Source of the DNA: Betaproteobacteria bacterium UBA5582
GTDB taxonomy: Bacteria; Pseudomonadota; Gammaproteobacteria; Burkholderiales; Rhodocyclaceae
Direction of reading: 5' to 3'
NCBI GenBank assembly: GCA_002425245.1
Contig: DILW01000148.1
Coordinates: 1-64,000 of the forward strand
DNA length: 64,000 nucleotides
Shown one piece after another: positions 7,532 through 16,403 of the stretch. The number at the start of each line of letters is the position of its first letter. The stretch's first letter is position 1. A model generated the notes under the pieces. That model ran no database searches. It was not told the origin of the DNA and saw only the letters and a list, made by a program, of their open reading frames with translations. Made by a program: the position numbers and the translations under genes.

Positions 7532-8551
7532 ATGAACTGTCGTCAATTCGCCGTTCTTGGTGCCCTGGCTGTTTCGCTCTCGGCCAGCGCTCAGGAGGTC
7601 ACTTTCAAGATCGCCCACTTCCTGCCGGCCGCTGCGCCGACCCAGCAGAAGGTGCTGCAACCGTGGTGTGATGAGATGGGCAAGCTCTCCGCCGGTCGTA
7701 TCAAGTGTCAGTTCTACCCGGCCATGCAGCTGGGCGGCACGCCGGCACAGCTGGCCGAGCAGGCGCGTAACGGCATTGCCGACGTGGTGTGGACCGGCCC
7801 CGGCTACTCGGCTGGCCGCTTCCCGGCGATCGAGGCTTTCGAACTCCCGTTCATGGTCAAGGATGCGACCTCCAGCTCGCAGGCGCTGTGGAAGTACTAC
7901 CAGCAGCACGCCCAGCAGGAATTCGCCGCCTACAAGGTGCTTGCCTTCCACACCGACGGTGGCCAGGCCGTGCATACCTCGAAGAAGGAAATCGTTGGCC
8001 TGACTGGTTTCTCCGGGATGAAGCTGCGTACCTCCACCCGTGTCGGCGCCAGGACCCTGGCCGCGCTGGGCGGTCAGCCGGTGGCCATGCCGCCGGCGCA
8101 GGTCACCGAAGCGATTGCCAAGGGCGTGGTCGATGGTTCGCTCGGTGCCTGGGAGCTGGTCTATCCGACCAAGCTGTCCGAGGTCACCAAGTTCCACGCC
8201 CAGCCGGCCCAGGGTGTCGCCTATCCGACCGCCACCGTGCTCACCGTGCTGATGAACAAGCAGAAGTACGAGGGCCTGCCGGCCGACCTCAAGGCCATCG
8301 TCGACAAGACCACCGGCGAAGTCATGGTCGGCAAGTTCGGTGCCATGTTCGACGAGGTCGCGGCCGACACGAAGAAGCGCATCGCCGCTCAGGGCAACAA
8401 GATCACCACCTTCAGTGCGACCCAGGTCGAAGCGATGAAGCAGGCCACCGCAAGCGTTGAGGACGAATGGGCGAAGCAGGTCGGCGAAAAGGGCCTGGAC
8501 GGCAAGAAGCTGATCACCGCCGCCCGTCAATTGACCGGTACCGGCAAGTAA
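7532..8551 (+). CDS. dctP: TRAP transporter solute-binding protein, DctP family
   Basis: A 339-aa periplasmic binding protein. The signal peptide is MNCRQFAVLGALAVSLSASA, with cleavage likely before QEVTF. The mature part shows the DctP fold (VTFKIAHFLPA, GIADVVWTGPGYSAGRFP, MPPAQVTEAIAKGVVDG), and the arginine expected to bind the substrate carboxylate is likely in KLRTSTRVGART. Start ATG at 7532 follows GAGGAG. As first gene of the dctPQM-hpa operon it probably captures the aromatic carboxylate feeding the pathway, replacing the MFS permease HpaX. A close paralogue lies at 21077. Confidence 0.92.
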   Translation: MNCRQFAVLGALAVSLSASAQEVTFKIAHFLPAAAPTQQKVLQPWCDEMGKLSAGRIKCQFYPAMQLGGTPAQLAEQARNGIADVVWTGPGYSAGRFPAIEAFELPFMVKDATSSSQALWKYYQQHAQQEFAAYKVLAFHTDGGQAVHTSKKEIVGLTGFSGMKLRTSTRVGARTLAALGGQPVAMPPAQVTEAIAKGVVDGSLGAWELVYPTKLSEVTKFHAQPAQGVAYPTATVLTVLMNKQKYEGLPADLKAIVDKTTGEVMVGKFGAMFDEVAADTKKRIAAQGNKITTFSATQVEAMKQATASVEDEWAKQVGEKGLDGKKLITAARQLTGTGK

Positions 8552-8578
8552 GACAGCGGGCGATCAAGGAGAACGCAG

Positions 8579-9121
8579 ATGCATGATCCAATGGGATTGC
8601 CGCATGAACTGGTGGAGCACGACAAAGTCGAGCACTACCTGATCATGGCCGGCAAGGCGATGGCGGTTTCCGGCGGCATGCTGTTCGTTGCCTTGATCGC
8701 CATGTCGCTGGTATCCATCATCGGGCGCAAGCTGGGCTTCGGTTCGGTCAACGGCGACATCGAGCTGATGCAGGCGGGTACGGCAGTGGCGGCGACGGCT
8801 TTTCTGCCGTACTGCACCCTGCTCGGCGAGCACATCAAGGTGGATTTTTTCACCGAGAACCTGCGTGACTCGCTGAAGCTGCCGATCGATGGCTTTGCCG
8901 AACTGCTGCTCGGCGCCGTTGCCGTCCTGCTTGCCTGGCGGACAACGCTGTCGGCGATTGCCACCTACGAGTCGGGAGAAGTGACGACGCTGGTCTCTCT
9001 CCCCTTGTGGATTCCGACCGCCCTACTGATTCCGGGCCTTGCGCTGATGGCGGTGTGCGCCTTCTATCGCGCCTACGCCTCCTTCCATCCTGCCAAGAGC
9101 CTGCCGGAGAAAAAAGCATGA
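8579..9121 (+). CDS. dctQ: TRAP transporter small permease, DctQ family
   Basis: A 180-aa protein with four predicted membrane segments, the small subunit that partners DctM in sodium-driven uptake. The segment TAFLPYCTLLGEHIKVDFF is typical of DctQ. ATG at 8579 follows AAGGAGAACGC, and the stop overlaps the dctM start by ATGA, indicating translational coupling. Confidence 0.9.
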   Translation: MHDPMGLPHELVEHDKVEHYLIMAGKAMAVSGGMLFVALIAMSLVSIIGRKLGFGSVNGDIELMQAGTAVAATAFLPYCTLLGEHIKVDFFTENLRDSLKLPIDGFAELLLGAVAVLLAWRTTLSAIATYESGEVTTLVSLPLWIPTALLIPGLALMAVCAFYRAYASFHPAKSLPEKKA

Positions 9122-10446
9122 GCGGCATCACCATTGGCCTGATCGGCCTCGGCGTGCTGATGTCGATGTTGCTGGTACGCATCCACATCGCCATCGCCAT
9201 GTTCATCACCGGAGCCGGCATCTACCTGGTGATGAACCAGGGTGAAACGGCAGCACTGCTGTACACGCTGAACAACCTGGTCTATGCCCGGGTGTCCAAC
9301 TACGATCTGGCGGTCATCCCTTTGTTCATCCTGATGGGTCAGTTCGCCACCCACGGTGGATTGTCAAAGGCCCTGTTCAAGGCCGCCAGCACCTTGATCG
9401 GACACTGGCGGGGCGGCCTGGCCATGGCCTCGACGGCCGCCTGTGCTGCGTTCGGCGCCATCTGCGGCTCGTCGCTGGCGACTGCCGCCACGATGGGACG
9501 TGTCGCCCTGCCAGAACTGAAGGCGCACGGCTATTCGGGCAAGCTGGCGACGGCCTCGCTGGCGGCTTCGGGTACGCTCGGCATCCTCATCCCGCCGTCG
9601 GTGCCCCTGGTCATTTACGCCGTGCTGACGCAGGAGTCGATCGGCAAGCTGTTCGTTGCCGCAGTCGTCCCCGGGATCATCGCCGCCCTCGGCTACATGC
9701 TGGTCATCGCCCTGATCGTTCGCCGCGATCCGGCTGCCGGTCCGGCGGCTGCCAAGGTGCCGTTTGGCGAAATGGTGAAGGCACAGATCAACATCATTCC
9801 CGTCCTCCTGGTCTTTCTTGTCGTCATCGTCGGTATCTACGGTGGCTGGGCCAACCCGACCGAGGCCGCGTCGATCGGCGCTGCCTGTTGCGGCCTGATT
9901 GCCGCGATCTCCGGCGGCATGCGCTTCAAGGATTTCCTGGAGAGCGTGTACGGTACCGCCCACGCCACCGGCATGATCTTCATGGTGCTGATCGGCGCCG
10001 ACCTGCTCAATTCCAGCCTGGCCCTGTCGCAGATGCCGACCGAGCTGGCGACCTGGGTACAGCAGAGTGGCATGCCGGCGATGCTGGTACTGGCCGCGAT
10101 CATCGTCATCTACATCGTGCTGGGTTGCGTGATGGACTCGCTGGCGATGATCCTGCTGACCATCCCAATCTTCTACCCGATGGTCATGGGCCTCGATTTC
10201 TTCGGCATGCCGGTCGAGGACAAGTCGATCTGGTTCGGTATTCTGGCGCTGATGGTGGTCGAGATCGGTCTGGTCACGCCGCCGATGGGCATGAACCTTT
10301 ACGTCGTGAATAAACAGGCCAAGGAGGTGCCGATGAAGGAAACCATCGCCGGTGTGCTGCCTTTCCTGGCGTCTGACCTGATTCGTATCGTCGCCCTCGT
10401 GTTTTTCCCCGTCATGTGCCTCGGTCTGGTGCACTGGCTGGACTGA
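9118..10446 (+). CDS. dctM: TRAP transporter large permease, DctM family
   Basis: A 442-aa polytopic membrane protein forming the transport channel. Family blocks include NYDLAVIPLFILMGQFATHG, then CAAFGAICGSSLATAATMGR, ASGTLGILIPPSVPLVIYAV and GLVTPPMGMNLYVV. The start is the ATG overlapping the dctQ stop. The downstream hpaG1 begins 15 bp later, so uptake and catabolism share a transcript. Confidence 0.94.
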   Translation: MSGITIGLIGLGVLMSMLLVRIHIAIAMFITGAGIYLVMNQGETAALLYTLNNLVYARVSNYDLAVIPLFILMGQFATHGGLSKALFKAASTLIGHWRGGLAMASTAACAAFGAICGSSLATAATMGRVALPELKAHGYSGKLATASLAASGTLGILIPPSVPLVIYAVLTQESIGKLFVAAVVPGIIAALGYMLVIALIVRRDPAAGPAAAKVPFGEMVKAQINIIPVLLVFLVVIVGIYGGWANPTEAASIGAACCGLIAAISGGMRFKDFLESVYGTAHATGMIFMVLIGADLLNSSLALSQMPTELATWVQQSGMPAMLVLAAIIVIYIVLGCVMDSLAMILLTIPIFYPMVMGLDFFGMPVEDKSIWFGILALMVVEIGLVTPPMGMNLYVVNKQAKEVPMKETIAGVLPFLASDLIRIVALVFFPVMCLGLVHWLD

Positions 10447-10461
10447 TTGGAGTTCGCAAGC

Positions 10462-11103
10462 ATGATCAAACAACAAGTCGCCGGCACCGTATACGGCGTC
10501 ATTCTCAACGACCGCGTCTCGGTACAGAAAATCGGTTCGCTTGACGAGGCGCCCTACAAGGGCGCACCAAAAGCGCCGGTGCTCTACCTGAAACCCGTCA
10601 ATACCCGTGTCGGCTGCGGCAGCGTCGTCAGCCTGCCGGCCGGTGCTGACCGTGTCGAGGTGGCCGCCACCGTCGGTCTGGTGATGGGGCGCGCCGCCGC
10701 CCGCCTGGCGCCGGAAATGGCTCTGGACTGCGTGGCCGGGATCGTGCTCGCTGCCGACCTCAGCCTGCCGCATGCCAGCTACTATCGCCCGGCCATCCGT
10801 GAAAAATGCTTCGACGGTGCCTTGCCGCTGTCGTCGGTCAAGCCCTTGACCGACATCGCTGGCTTGAGTCTGGTGACCGAGATCGACGGCGAAGTCGTTG
10901 ATCGCCGACCGCTCGACGAACTGATCCGCCAGCCGGCGCAGTTGCTGGCCGAGGTCAGCGAATGGATGACCCTGAACGAAGGCGATGTGCTGCTCGTCGG
11001 CGTTCGTTACCAGGCGCCGCAGGCCAGGGTTGGCAGTTCGGTGCGTGTCAGCGCCGAGAGCCTCGGCAGTCTCAATTTCTCCATTGCAGGAGCAGAACAA
11101 TGA
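10462..11103 (+). CDS. hpaG1: HpaG1: 4-hydroxyphenylacetate degradation bifunctional isomerase/decarboxylase, N-terminal half
   Basis: A 213-aa fumarylacetoacetate-hydrolase-fold protein equal to the first half of enterobacterial HpaG, which decarboxylates 5-oxo-pent-3-ene-1,2,5-tricarboxylate and isomerises the product. Here the halves are separate genes. Motifs: GTVYGVILNDRVSVQKIG and LYLKPVNTR, as in HpaG1. ATG at 10462 follows TTGGAG. The end overlaps hpaG2 by 4 bp (ATGA), consistent with a stoichiometric heteromer. Confidence 0.88.
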   Translation: MIKQQVAGTVYGVILNDRVSVQKIGSLDEAPYKGAPKAPVLYLKPVNTRVGCGSVVSLPAGADRVEVAATVGLVMGRAAARLAPEMALDCVAGIVLAADLSLPHASYYRPAIREKCFDGALPLSSVKPLTDIAGLSLVTEIDGEVVDRRPLDELIRQPAQLLAEVSEWMTLNEGDVLLVGVRYQAPQARVGSSVRVSAESLGSLNFSIAGAEQ

Positions 11104-11861
11104 AGCGCGGACGCATCGCCTACAACGGCGCCGTTCATCAAGTCACCGAAGCCGACGGCAAGGTTCGCCTGGCCGACGGTCGCCTGCTCAACGAAGGCGA
11201 TTTCCAGTGGCTGCCGCCGGTCGAAGTCGGCACCGTTTTCGCCCTCGGCCTCAACTATGCCGATCACGCCAGGGAACTCGCTTTCAAGGCGCCGGAAGTG
11301 CCGCTTGTCTTCCTCAAGGGGCCGAACACCATCACCGGGCACAAGGCGCAGACGCGCCGCCCGGCCGACGCCACTTACATGCATTACGAGTGCGAGTTGG
11401 CGGTGGTCATCGGCAAGACCGGCAAGAACGTCAGCAAGGCCGAAGCCATGGACATGGTCGCCGGTTACACCGTGGCCAACGACTATGCCATCCGCGACTA
11501 CCTGGAGAACTATTACCGGCCCAACCTGCGCGTCAAGAACCGCGATGCCTGCACGCCGCTCGGCCCGTGGCTGGTCGACGCTGCCGACGTCCCGAACCCG
11601 ATGGCGCTCAAGCTGACCACCCGTATCAACGGCAAGACGACGCAGGAAGGCACGACGGCCGACATGATCTTCGACATCCCGACGCTGATCGAATACCTGT
11701 CGTCCTTCATGACGCTCAACCCGGGCGACGTCATCCTGACCGGCACCCCGGAAGGCCTGGCCGACGTCAAGCCGGGCGACACCATCGAAACCGAAGTGGA
11801 AAAGGTCTGTTGCCTGGTCAACACCATCGTCGACGACGCCACCTATTTCGCCAACGCTTAA
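11100..11861 (+). CDS. hpaG2: HpaG2: 4-hydroxyphenylacetate degradation bifunctional isomerase/decarboxylase, C-terminal half
   Basis: A 253-aa FAH-fold protein matching the second half of HpaG. The metal-binding pattern is present: GLNYADHARE, LVFLKGPNTITGH, and Y-E-C-E-L-A-V-V-I-G with the E-x-E pair. Later blocks (GYTVANDYAIRDY, ILTGTPEGLADVKPGD) are also standard. Start ATG overlaps the hpaG1 stop; hpaE follows after 18 bp. Confidence 0.92.
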   Translation: MKRGRIAYNGAVHQVTEADGKVRLADGRLLNEGDFQWLPPVEVGTVFALGLNYADHARELAFKAPEVPLVFLKGPNTITGHKAQTRRPADATYMHYECELAVVIGKTGKNVSKAEAMDMVAGYTVANDYAIRDYLENYYRPNLRVKNRDACTPLGPWLVDAADVPNPMALKLTTRINGKTTQEGTTADMIFDIPTLIEYLSSFMTLNPGDVILTGTPEGLADVKPGDTIETEVEKVCCLVNTIVDDATYFANA

Positions 11862-11879
11862 GGAAAGCGAGAACAGCCC

Positions 11880-13334
11880 ATGATCAAGCACATCATCAAC
11901 GGCCAGCAGGTCGATAGCAGGGAGACCTTCGAAACGGTCAACCCGGCAACCGGCGAAGTGATCGCCGAAGTGGCAAGCGCCGGCCAGGACGAGGTCAATG
12001 CTGCGGTCGCCGCCGCCAAGGCCGCCTTCCCCGGCTGGGCCGCGACCCCGGTCAAGGAGCGGGCCCGCCTGGTGAGAAGGCTGGGCGAACTGATCGCCGC
12101 CAATGTCGAACCGATTGCCGACATGGAAACCGCCGACACCGGCCAGGTGACCAACCAGACCAAGCGCGTGCTGATTCCGCGCGCCTCGGACAACTTCAAC
12201 TACTTCGCCGAGCTGATCCAGCACATGCACGGCGAAACCTACGATTCCGACACCGGCCACCTGAACTACACGCTGTGGCAGCCGGTCGGCGTCTGCGCGC
12301 TGATCTCGCCGTGGAACGTGCCGTTCATGACTGCCACCTGGAAGACCGCGCCCTGCCTGGCTTTCGGCAATACGGCCGTGATGAAGATGTCCGAACTGTC
12401 GCCGCTGACCGCCAACCGCCTCGGCGAACTGGCACTCGAAGCCGGCATCCCGCCGGGCGTCTTCAACGTCGTCCAGGGTTTCGGCAACACGGCCGGCGAG
12501 CCGCTGGTGGCGCACCCGGACGTGCGTTCGATCTCCTTCACCGGTTCGACCGCCACCGGCAACCGCATCGTCAAGTCGGCCGGCCTGAAGAAGTTCTCGA
12601 TGGAACTGGGCGGCAAGTCGCCCTTCATCATCTTCGACGACGCCGACTACGAGCGGGCGCTCGATGCCGCCATCTTCATGATCTTCTCGAACAACGGCGA
12701 ACGGTGCACGGCCGGCTCGCGGATCATTGTCCAGGCCGGCATCTACGACAAGTTCGTCGCCGATTTCGCTGCCCGCGCCGCCAAGTTGAAGGTCGGCGAT
12801 CCGATGGACCCGAGCACCATCATCGGCCCGATGATCTCCAGAGGCCATCAGGAAAAGGTCAATTACTACATCGAACTGGGCAAGCAGGAAGGCGCCGAAG
12901 TCGTCTTCGGCGGCGGCAAGCCGGTCGTCGACGACAAGTTCAGGAACGGCTTCTGGGTGCAGCCGACGGTGTTCGCCGGCGTCGATAACAAGATGCGCAT
13001 CGCCCAGGAAGAAATCTTCGGGCCGGTGCCGTGCATCATCCGCTTCAAGACCGAGGAAGAGGCTGTCGCCATCGCCAACGACACCATCTACGGCCTGTCT
13101 TCGTACTTGTGGACCAACAACACCGGCCGGGCCATCCGCCTGGCCAAGGCCATCGAGTCGGGTATGACCTTCGTCAATAGCCAGAACGTCCGCGACCTGC
13201 GCCAGCCCTTCGGCGGTTCCAAGGCTTCCGGCACCGGCCGCGAAGGCAATCACTACAGCTACGAAGTGTTCTGCGAAGCCAAGAACATCGCCGTCTCCTA
13301 CGGCAGCCATCACATTCCGCGTTGGGGAGTCTAA
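11880..13334 (+). CDS. hpaE: 5-Carboxymethyl-2-hydroxymuconate semialdehyde dehydrogenase
   Basis: A 484-aa NAD-dependent aldehyde dehydrogenase that oxidises the ring-fission aldehyde. The catalytic Cys is in SNNGERCTAGSR and the general-base Glu in MELGGKSPF. The N-terminus (INGQQVDSRETFETVNPATG) and the segment TLWQPVGVCALISPWNVPF fit HpaE. The next gene, hpaD, starts only 2 bp after the stop. Confidence 0.94.
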   Translation: MIKHIINGQQVDSRETFETVNPATGEVIAEVASAGQDEVNAAVAAAKAAFPGWAATPVKERARLVRRLGELIAANVEPIADMETADTGQVTNQTKRVLIPRASDNFNYFAELIQHMHGETYDSDTGHLNYTLWQPVGVCALISPWNVPFMTATWKTAPCLAFGNTAVMKMSELSPLTANRLGELALEAGIPPGVFNVVQGFGNTAGEPLVAHPDVRSISFTGSTATGNRIVKSAGLKKFSMELGGKSPFIIFDDADYERALDAAIFMIFSNNGERCTAGSRIIVQAGIYDKFVADFAARAAKLKVGDPMDPSTIIGPMISRGHQEKVNYYIELGKQEGAEVVFGGGKPVVDDKFRNGFWVQPTVFAGVDNKMRIAQEEIFGPVPCIIRFKTEEEAVAIANDTIYGLSSYLWTNNTGRAIRLAKAIESGMTFVNSQNVRDLRQPFGGSKASGTGREGNHYSYEVFCEAKNIAVSYGSHHIPRWGV

Positions 13335-13336
13335 TC

Positions 13337-14185
13337 ATGGGCAAACTCGCACTCGCCGCCAAGATCACGCATGTGCCGTCGATGTACCTGTCGGAACTCG
13401 ACGGGCCGCACAAGGGCTGCCGTCAGGCCGCCATCGACGGACACAAGGAGATCGCTCGCCGCATGCGTGAACTGAACGTCGACACCATCGTCGTCTTCGA
13501 CACGCACTGGCTGGTCAATTCCGGCTACCACATCAACTGCGCGCCGAGCTGGGAGGGGATCTACACCTCCAACGAGCTGCCGCACTTCATCAAGAACATG
13601 CCCTTTGCCTATGAGGGCAGCCCGGCGCTCGGCCATGCCATCGCCGAGACGGCGACCGCGGCCGGCGTGCATACCCGGGCCCACGACGCGACCAGCCTGG
13701 CGCTCGAGTACGGCACCCTGGTGCCGATGCGCTACATGAACGAGGACAAGAAGTTCAAGGTGGTGTCCATCTCGGCGCTGTGTACGGTGCATAACCTGGC
13801 CGATTCCATCGAACTGGGCCGCGCCGTGCGCAAGGCAATCGAGGAGAAGTTCGACGGCACCGTCGCCGTGCTGGCTTCCGGTTCGCTGTCGCACCGTTTT
13901 GCCCAGAACGGTACCGCCGACCAGTTCATGCACAAGGTCTGGGATCCCTTCCTGGAGAGCGTCGACCACCACGTCGTCGAGTTGTGGAAGAAGGGCGACT
14001 GGAAGACCTTCTGCGGCATGTTGCCGGAGTACGCCGTGAAGTGCCACGGCGAAGGAATGATGCACGACACCGCGATGCTGCTCGGCGTGCTCGGCGCTGA
14101 GGAGTACCAGGGCAAGGCCGAAGTGGTCACGCCCTACTTCGGCTCGTCGGGCACCGGCCAGATCAACGTCGTCTTCCCCATATAA
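13337..14185 (+). CDS. hpaD: 3,4-Dihydroxyphenylacetate 2,3-dioxygenase (HpaD), copy 1
   Basis: A 282-aa class III (LigB-type) extradiol dioxygenase that opens homoprotocatechuate. The opening MGKLALAAKITHVPSMYLSE is almost that of the enterobacterial enzyme, followed by DTIVVFDTHWLVNSGYH and TSNELPHFI with conserved His and Glu residues of the non-haem iron site. Start ATG at 13337 overlaps no gene; an upstream in-frame start at 13322 lies inside hpaE. A paralogue follows at 14254. Confidence 0.94.
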   Translation: MGKLALAAKITHVPSMYLSELDGPHKGCRQAAIDGHKEIARRMRELNVDTIVVFDTHWLVNSGYHINCAPSWEGIYTSNELPHFIKNMPFAYEGSPALGHAIAETATAAGVHTRAHDATSLALEYGTLVPMRYMNEDKKFKVVSISALCTVHNLADSIELGRAVRKAIEEKFDGTVAVLASGSLSHRFAQNGTADQFMHKVWDPFLESVDHHVVELWKKGDWKTFCGMLPEYAVKCHGEGMMHDTAMLLGVLGAEEYQGKAEVVTPYFGSSGTGQINVVFPI

Positions 14186-14253
14186 CAGAGCGCAAAGCCA
14201 GCCTTCACCCCCAGCCGTGAAAACCTATCCACACCATCAAGGGAGACAAACTC

Positions 14254-15150
14254 ATGGGTGAAATCCTCATGGCCATCAAGTGCACGCACGTGCCGTCGAT
14301 GCTCATTTCCGAACAGCCGGGGCCGGCGCACGGTTGCCGTCAGGCCGCCATCGACGCCGAGCGCGAACTCGGTCGTCGCGCCGTCGAACTCGGCGTCGAC
14401 ACCTTCATCGTGTTCGACACGCACTGGCTGGTCAATGCCGGTTATCACATCAACAACAATGCGGTGCACAAGGGCAATTACACCAGCCACGAGTTCCCGC
14501 ACTTCATCCAGGACCTGCCCTATGAATTTCCCGGCAATCCGGAGCTGGGCGACCTGATCGCCGAAGAAGCCACGGCCATGGGCGTCAAGACGCGCGCCCA
14601 CCGGGTGCCGTCGCTCGATCTCGAATACGGCACCATCCTGCCGATGCGCTACATGAACCCGGAAGGCAAGATCAAGGTGGTCTCGATCGCCGGCTGGAGC
14701 ACCTTCGGCTCGCTGGAAGAGTCGCGCATTCTCGGCGAAGCGCTGGCCAAGGCCGTTGCCCGCAGCAACTGCAAGGTCGCCATCGTTGCCTCCGGCTCGA
14801 TGTCGCACCAGATCTGGGAAAACCGCCTGGTCGAGGAAGGCTTCAACACGATCAGCCGCGAATTCAACAAGCAGGTCGACCTGCGTGCCCTGCAACTGTG
14901 GGAAGAGGGCCAGTGGGCCACCTTCCTGCGCATGCTGCCCGAATACGCCCAGTACTGCACCGGCGAAGGCAAGATGCACGACACCGCCATGCTGTTCGGC
15001 GCGCTCGGCTGGGACAAGTACGAAGGCAAGGCCGAAATCGTCTGCCCTTACTTCGAAAGCTCGGGCACCGGCCAGGTCGTGGTCAGCCTGCCGGTAGCCG
15101 GGATTCCCCTGGCCAGCCGCGGCATCGGCGCCGACATGCCGGTTTCCTGA
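14254..15150 (+). CDS. HpaD-like extradiol dioxygenase, copy 2
   Basis: A 298-aa LigB-type dioxygenase paralogous to the preceding HpaD. It shares IKCTHVPSMLISEQPGP, GVDTFIVFDTHWLVNAGYH, TSHEFPHFI and the C-terminal GEGKMHDTAMLFGALGWDKY, but differs over substrate-facing segments and has a 15-residue C-terminal extension. ATG at 14254 follows GGGAGACAAACTC. Tandem copies suggest a second ring substrate, such as a substituted homoprotocatechuate, or dosage; the sequence alone does not decide. Which of the two is the main HpaD is also uncertain. Confidence 0.9.
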   Translation: MGEILMAIKCTHVPSMLISEQPGPAHGCRQAAIDAERELGRRAVELGVDTFIVFDTHWLVNAGYHINNNAVHKGNYTSHEFPHFIQDLPYEFPGNPELGDLIAEEATAMGVKTRAHRVPSLDLEYGTILPMRYMNPEGKIKVVSIAGWSTFGSLEESRILGEALAKAVARSNCKVAIVASGSMSHQIWENRLVEEGFNTISREFNKQVDLRALQLWEEGQWATFLRMLPEYAQYCTGEGKMHDTAMLFGALGWDKYEGKAEIVCPYFESSGTGQVVVSLPVAGIPLASRGIGADMPVS

Positions 15151-15169
15151 AACCCAAGAGGAGCGAGGA

Positions 15170-15562
15170 ATGCCCCACCTGATCTTTGAAATCACTGCCA
15201 ACCTGGATACGCCGGAAAGCGACGTGCCGGGTCTGCTGAAGAAGGCCAACCAGGTCCTGATCGACCAGGGCGGGGTGTTCCCGACCGGGGGCATCCGTTC
15301 CCGCGCCATCTGGCTGCGTGACTACTGCGTCGCCGATGGCTTTGCCGACGACGCTTTCGTCCACGTCACGCTGAAGATCGGCGCCGGGCGCTCGGAAGAA
15401 GCCAAAAAGAAAACCGGCGACGAACTGTTCGCGATGATTTGTGAGCATTTCGCCGCCATTTACGCCAGACGCACGCTGGCGCTGTCGATGGAAATCGTCG
15501 AGTTCAGCGAGTCCGGCACGTGGAAGCAGAACAACATCCACGCCCGCTACAAGAAAACCTAA
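15170..15562 (+). CDS. hpaF: 5-Carboxymethyl-2-hydroxymuconate delta-isomerase
   Basis: A 130-aa tautomerase-superfamily protein. It begins Met-Pro, exposing the catalytic Pro after Met removal, and continues HLIFEITANL. GGIRSRAIWLRDYCVADG is the HpaF signature. It converts the open-chain muconate to the oxo form used by HpaG. Start follows GAGGAGCGAGGA; length is close to the E. coli enzyme. Confidence 0.92.
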   Translation: MPHLIFEITANLDTPESDVPGLLKKANQVLIDQGGVFPTGGIRSRAIWLRDYCVADGFADDAFVHVTLKIGAGRSEEAKKKTGDELFAMICEHFAAIYARRTLALSMEIVEFSESGTWKQNNIHARYKKT

Positions 15563-15583
15563 CCCCAGCAAGAGGTAACAACA

Positions 15584-16387
15584 ATGCTCAGCCAGGACAT
15601 CATCGAAGCCGCCGCCCGCCGCCTGCACGAGGCCGAAAAGACCCGCCGCCCGGTGCGCCAGATTTCGCTCGATCACCCCGAGATCACCATTCCCGATGCC
15701 TACGCCATCCAGAAGGCCTGGGTCGGGATGAAGCTGGCCGAGGGGCAGAAGATCGTCGGTCACAAGATCGGCCTGACTTCGCGCGCCATGCAGATGTCGT
15801 CGCAGATCGACGAACCCGACTTCGGCACCTTGCTCGACGAGATGGTGTACAAGGATGCGGCCGAAATTCCGGTCGAGCGCTTCATCGACCCGATGGTCGA
15901 GGTCGAGCTCGCCTTCATCCTCAAGGATCGCCTGGAAGGCGACCAGGTCACCATCTTCGACGTGCTGTCGGCGACCGATTACGTGACGCCGGCGATCGAG
16001 ATCATCGATGCCCGCTGCCATCGCATCGATCCGGAAAGCAAGCGGCCGCGCAAGGTCATGGACACCATCTCGGACAATGCCGCCAACGTCGGCATCATCC
16101 TTGGCGGGCGCCCGGTCAAGCCGCTCGATTTCGACCTGCGCTGGGTTTCCGCCTTACTCTACCGCAACGGCATCATCGAGGAAACCGGCGTTGCCGCCGG
16201 CGTGCTCAACCACCCGGCCAACGGCATCTCCTGGCTGGCCAAGAAATTCGCGCCGCACGGCGTGGCGCTCGAACCGGGGCAGATCATCCTGGCCGGCTCC
16301 TTCACTCGTCCGGTCAAGGTCGCCAAGGGCGACACCTTCCACGCCGATTATGGCCAGCTGGGCAATATCAGCTGCCGTTTCGTCTGA
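15584..16387 (+). CDS. hpaH: 2-Oxo-hept-4-ene-1,7-dioate hydratase
   Basis: A 267-aa hydratase of the MhpD/HpaH family, adding water before aldol cleavage. Features: AIQKAWVGMKLAEGQKIVGH, then KIGLTSRAMQMSSQIDEPDF, the metal-binding MVEVELAFIL, and the C-terminal GDTFHADYGQLGNISCRF. A Shine-Dalgarno AAGAGGT precedes the ATG. hpaI begins 16 bp after the stop. Confidence 0.94.
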   Translation: MLSQDIIEAAARRLHEAEKTRRPVRQISLDHPEITIPDAYAIQKAWVGMKLAEGQKIVGHKIGLTSRAMQMSSQIDEPDFGTLLDEMVYKDAAEIPVERFIDPMVEVELAFILKDRLEGDQVTIFDVLSATDYVTPAIEIIDARCHRIDPESKRPRKVMDTISDNAANVGIILGGRPVKPLDFDLRWVSALLYRNGIIEETGVAAGVLNHPANGISWLAKKFAPHGVALEPGQIILAGSFTRPVKVAKGDTFHADYGQLGNISCRFV

Positions 16388-16403
16388 TCCGGAGGCGTTG
16401 ACC

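Noticed and set aside
11007..13313. Open frame of about 770 codons antisense to hpaG2 and hpaE
   Set aside because: Low-complexity valine/aspartate/arginine-rich translation typical of a complementary-strand shadow; the sense genes have full catalytic motifs.
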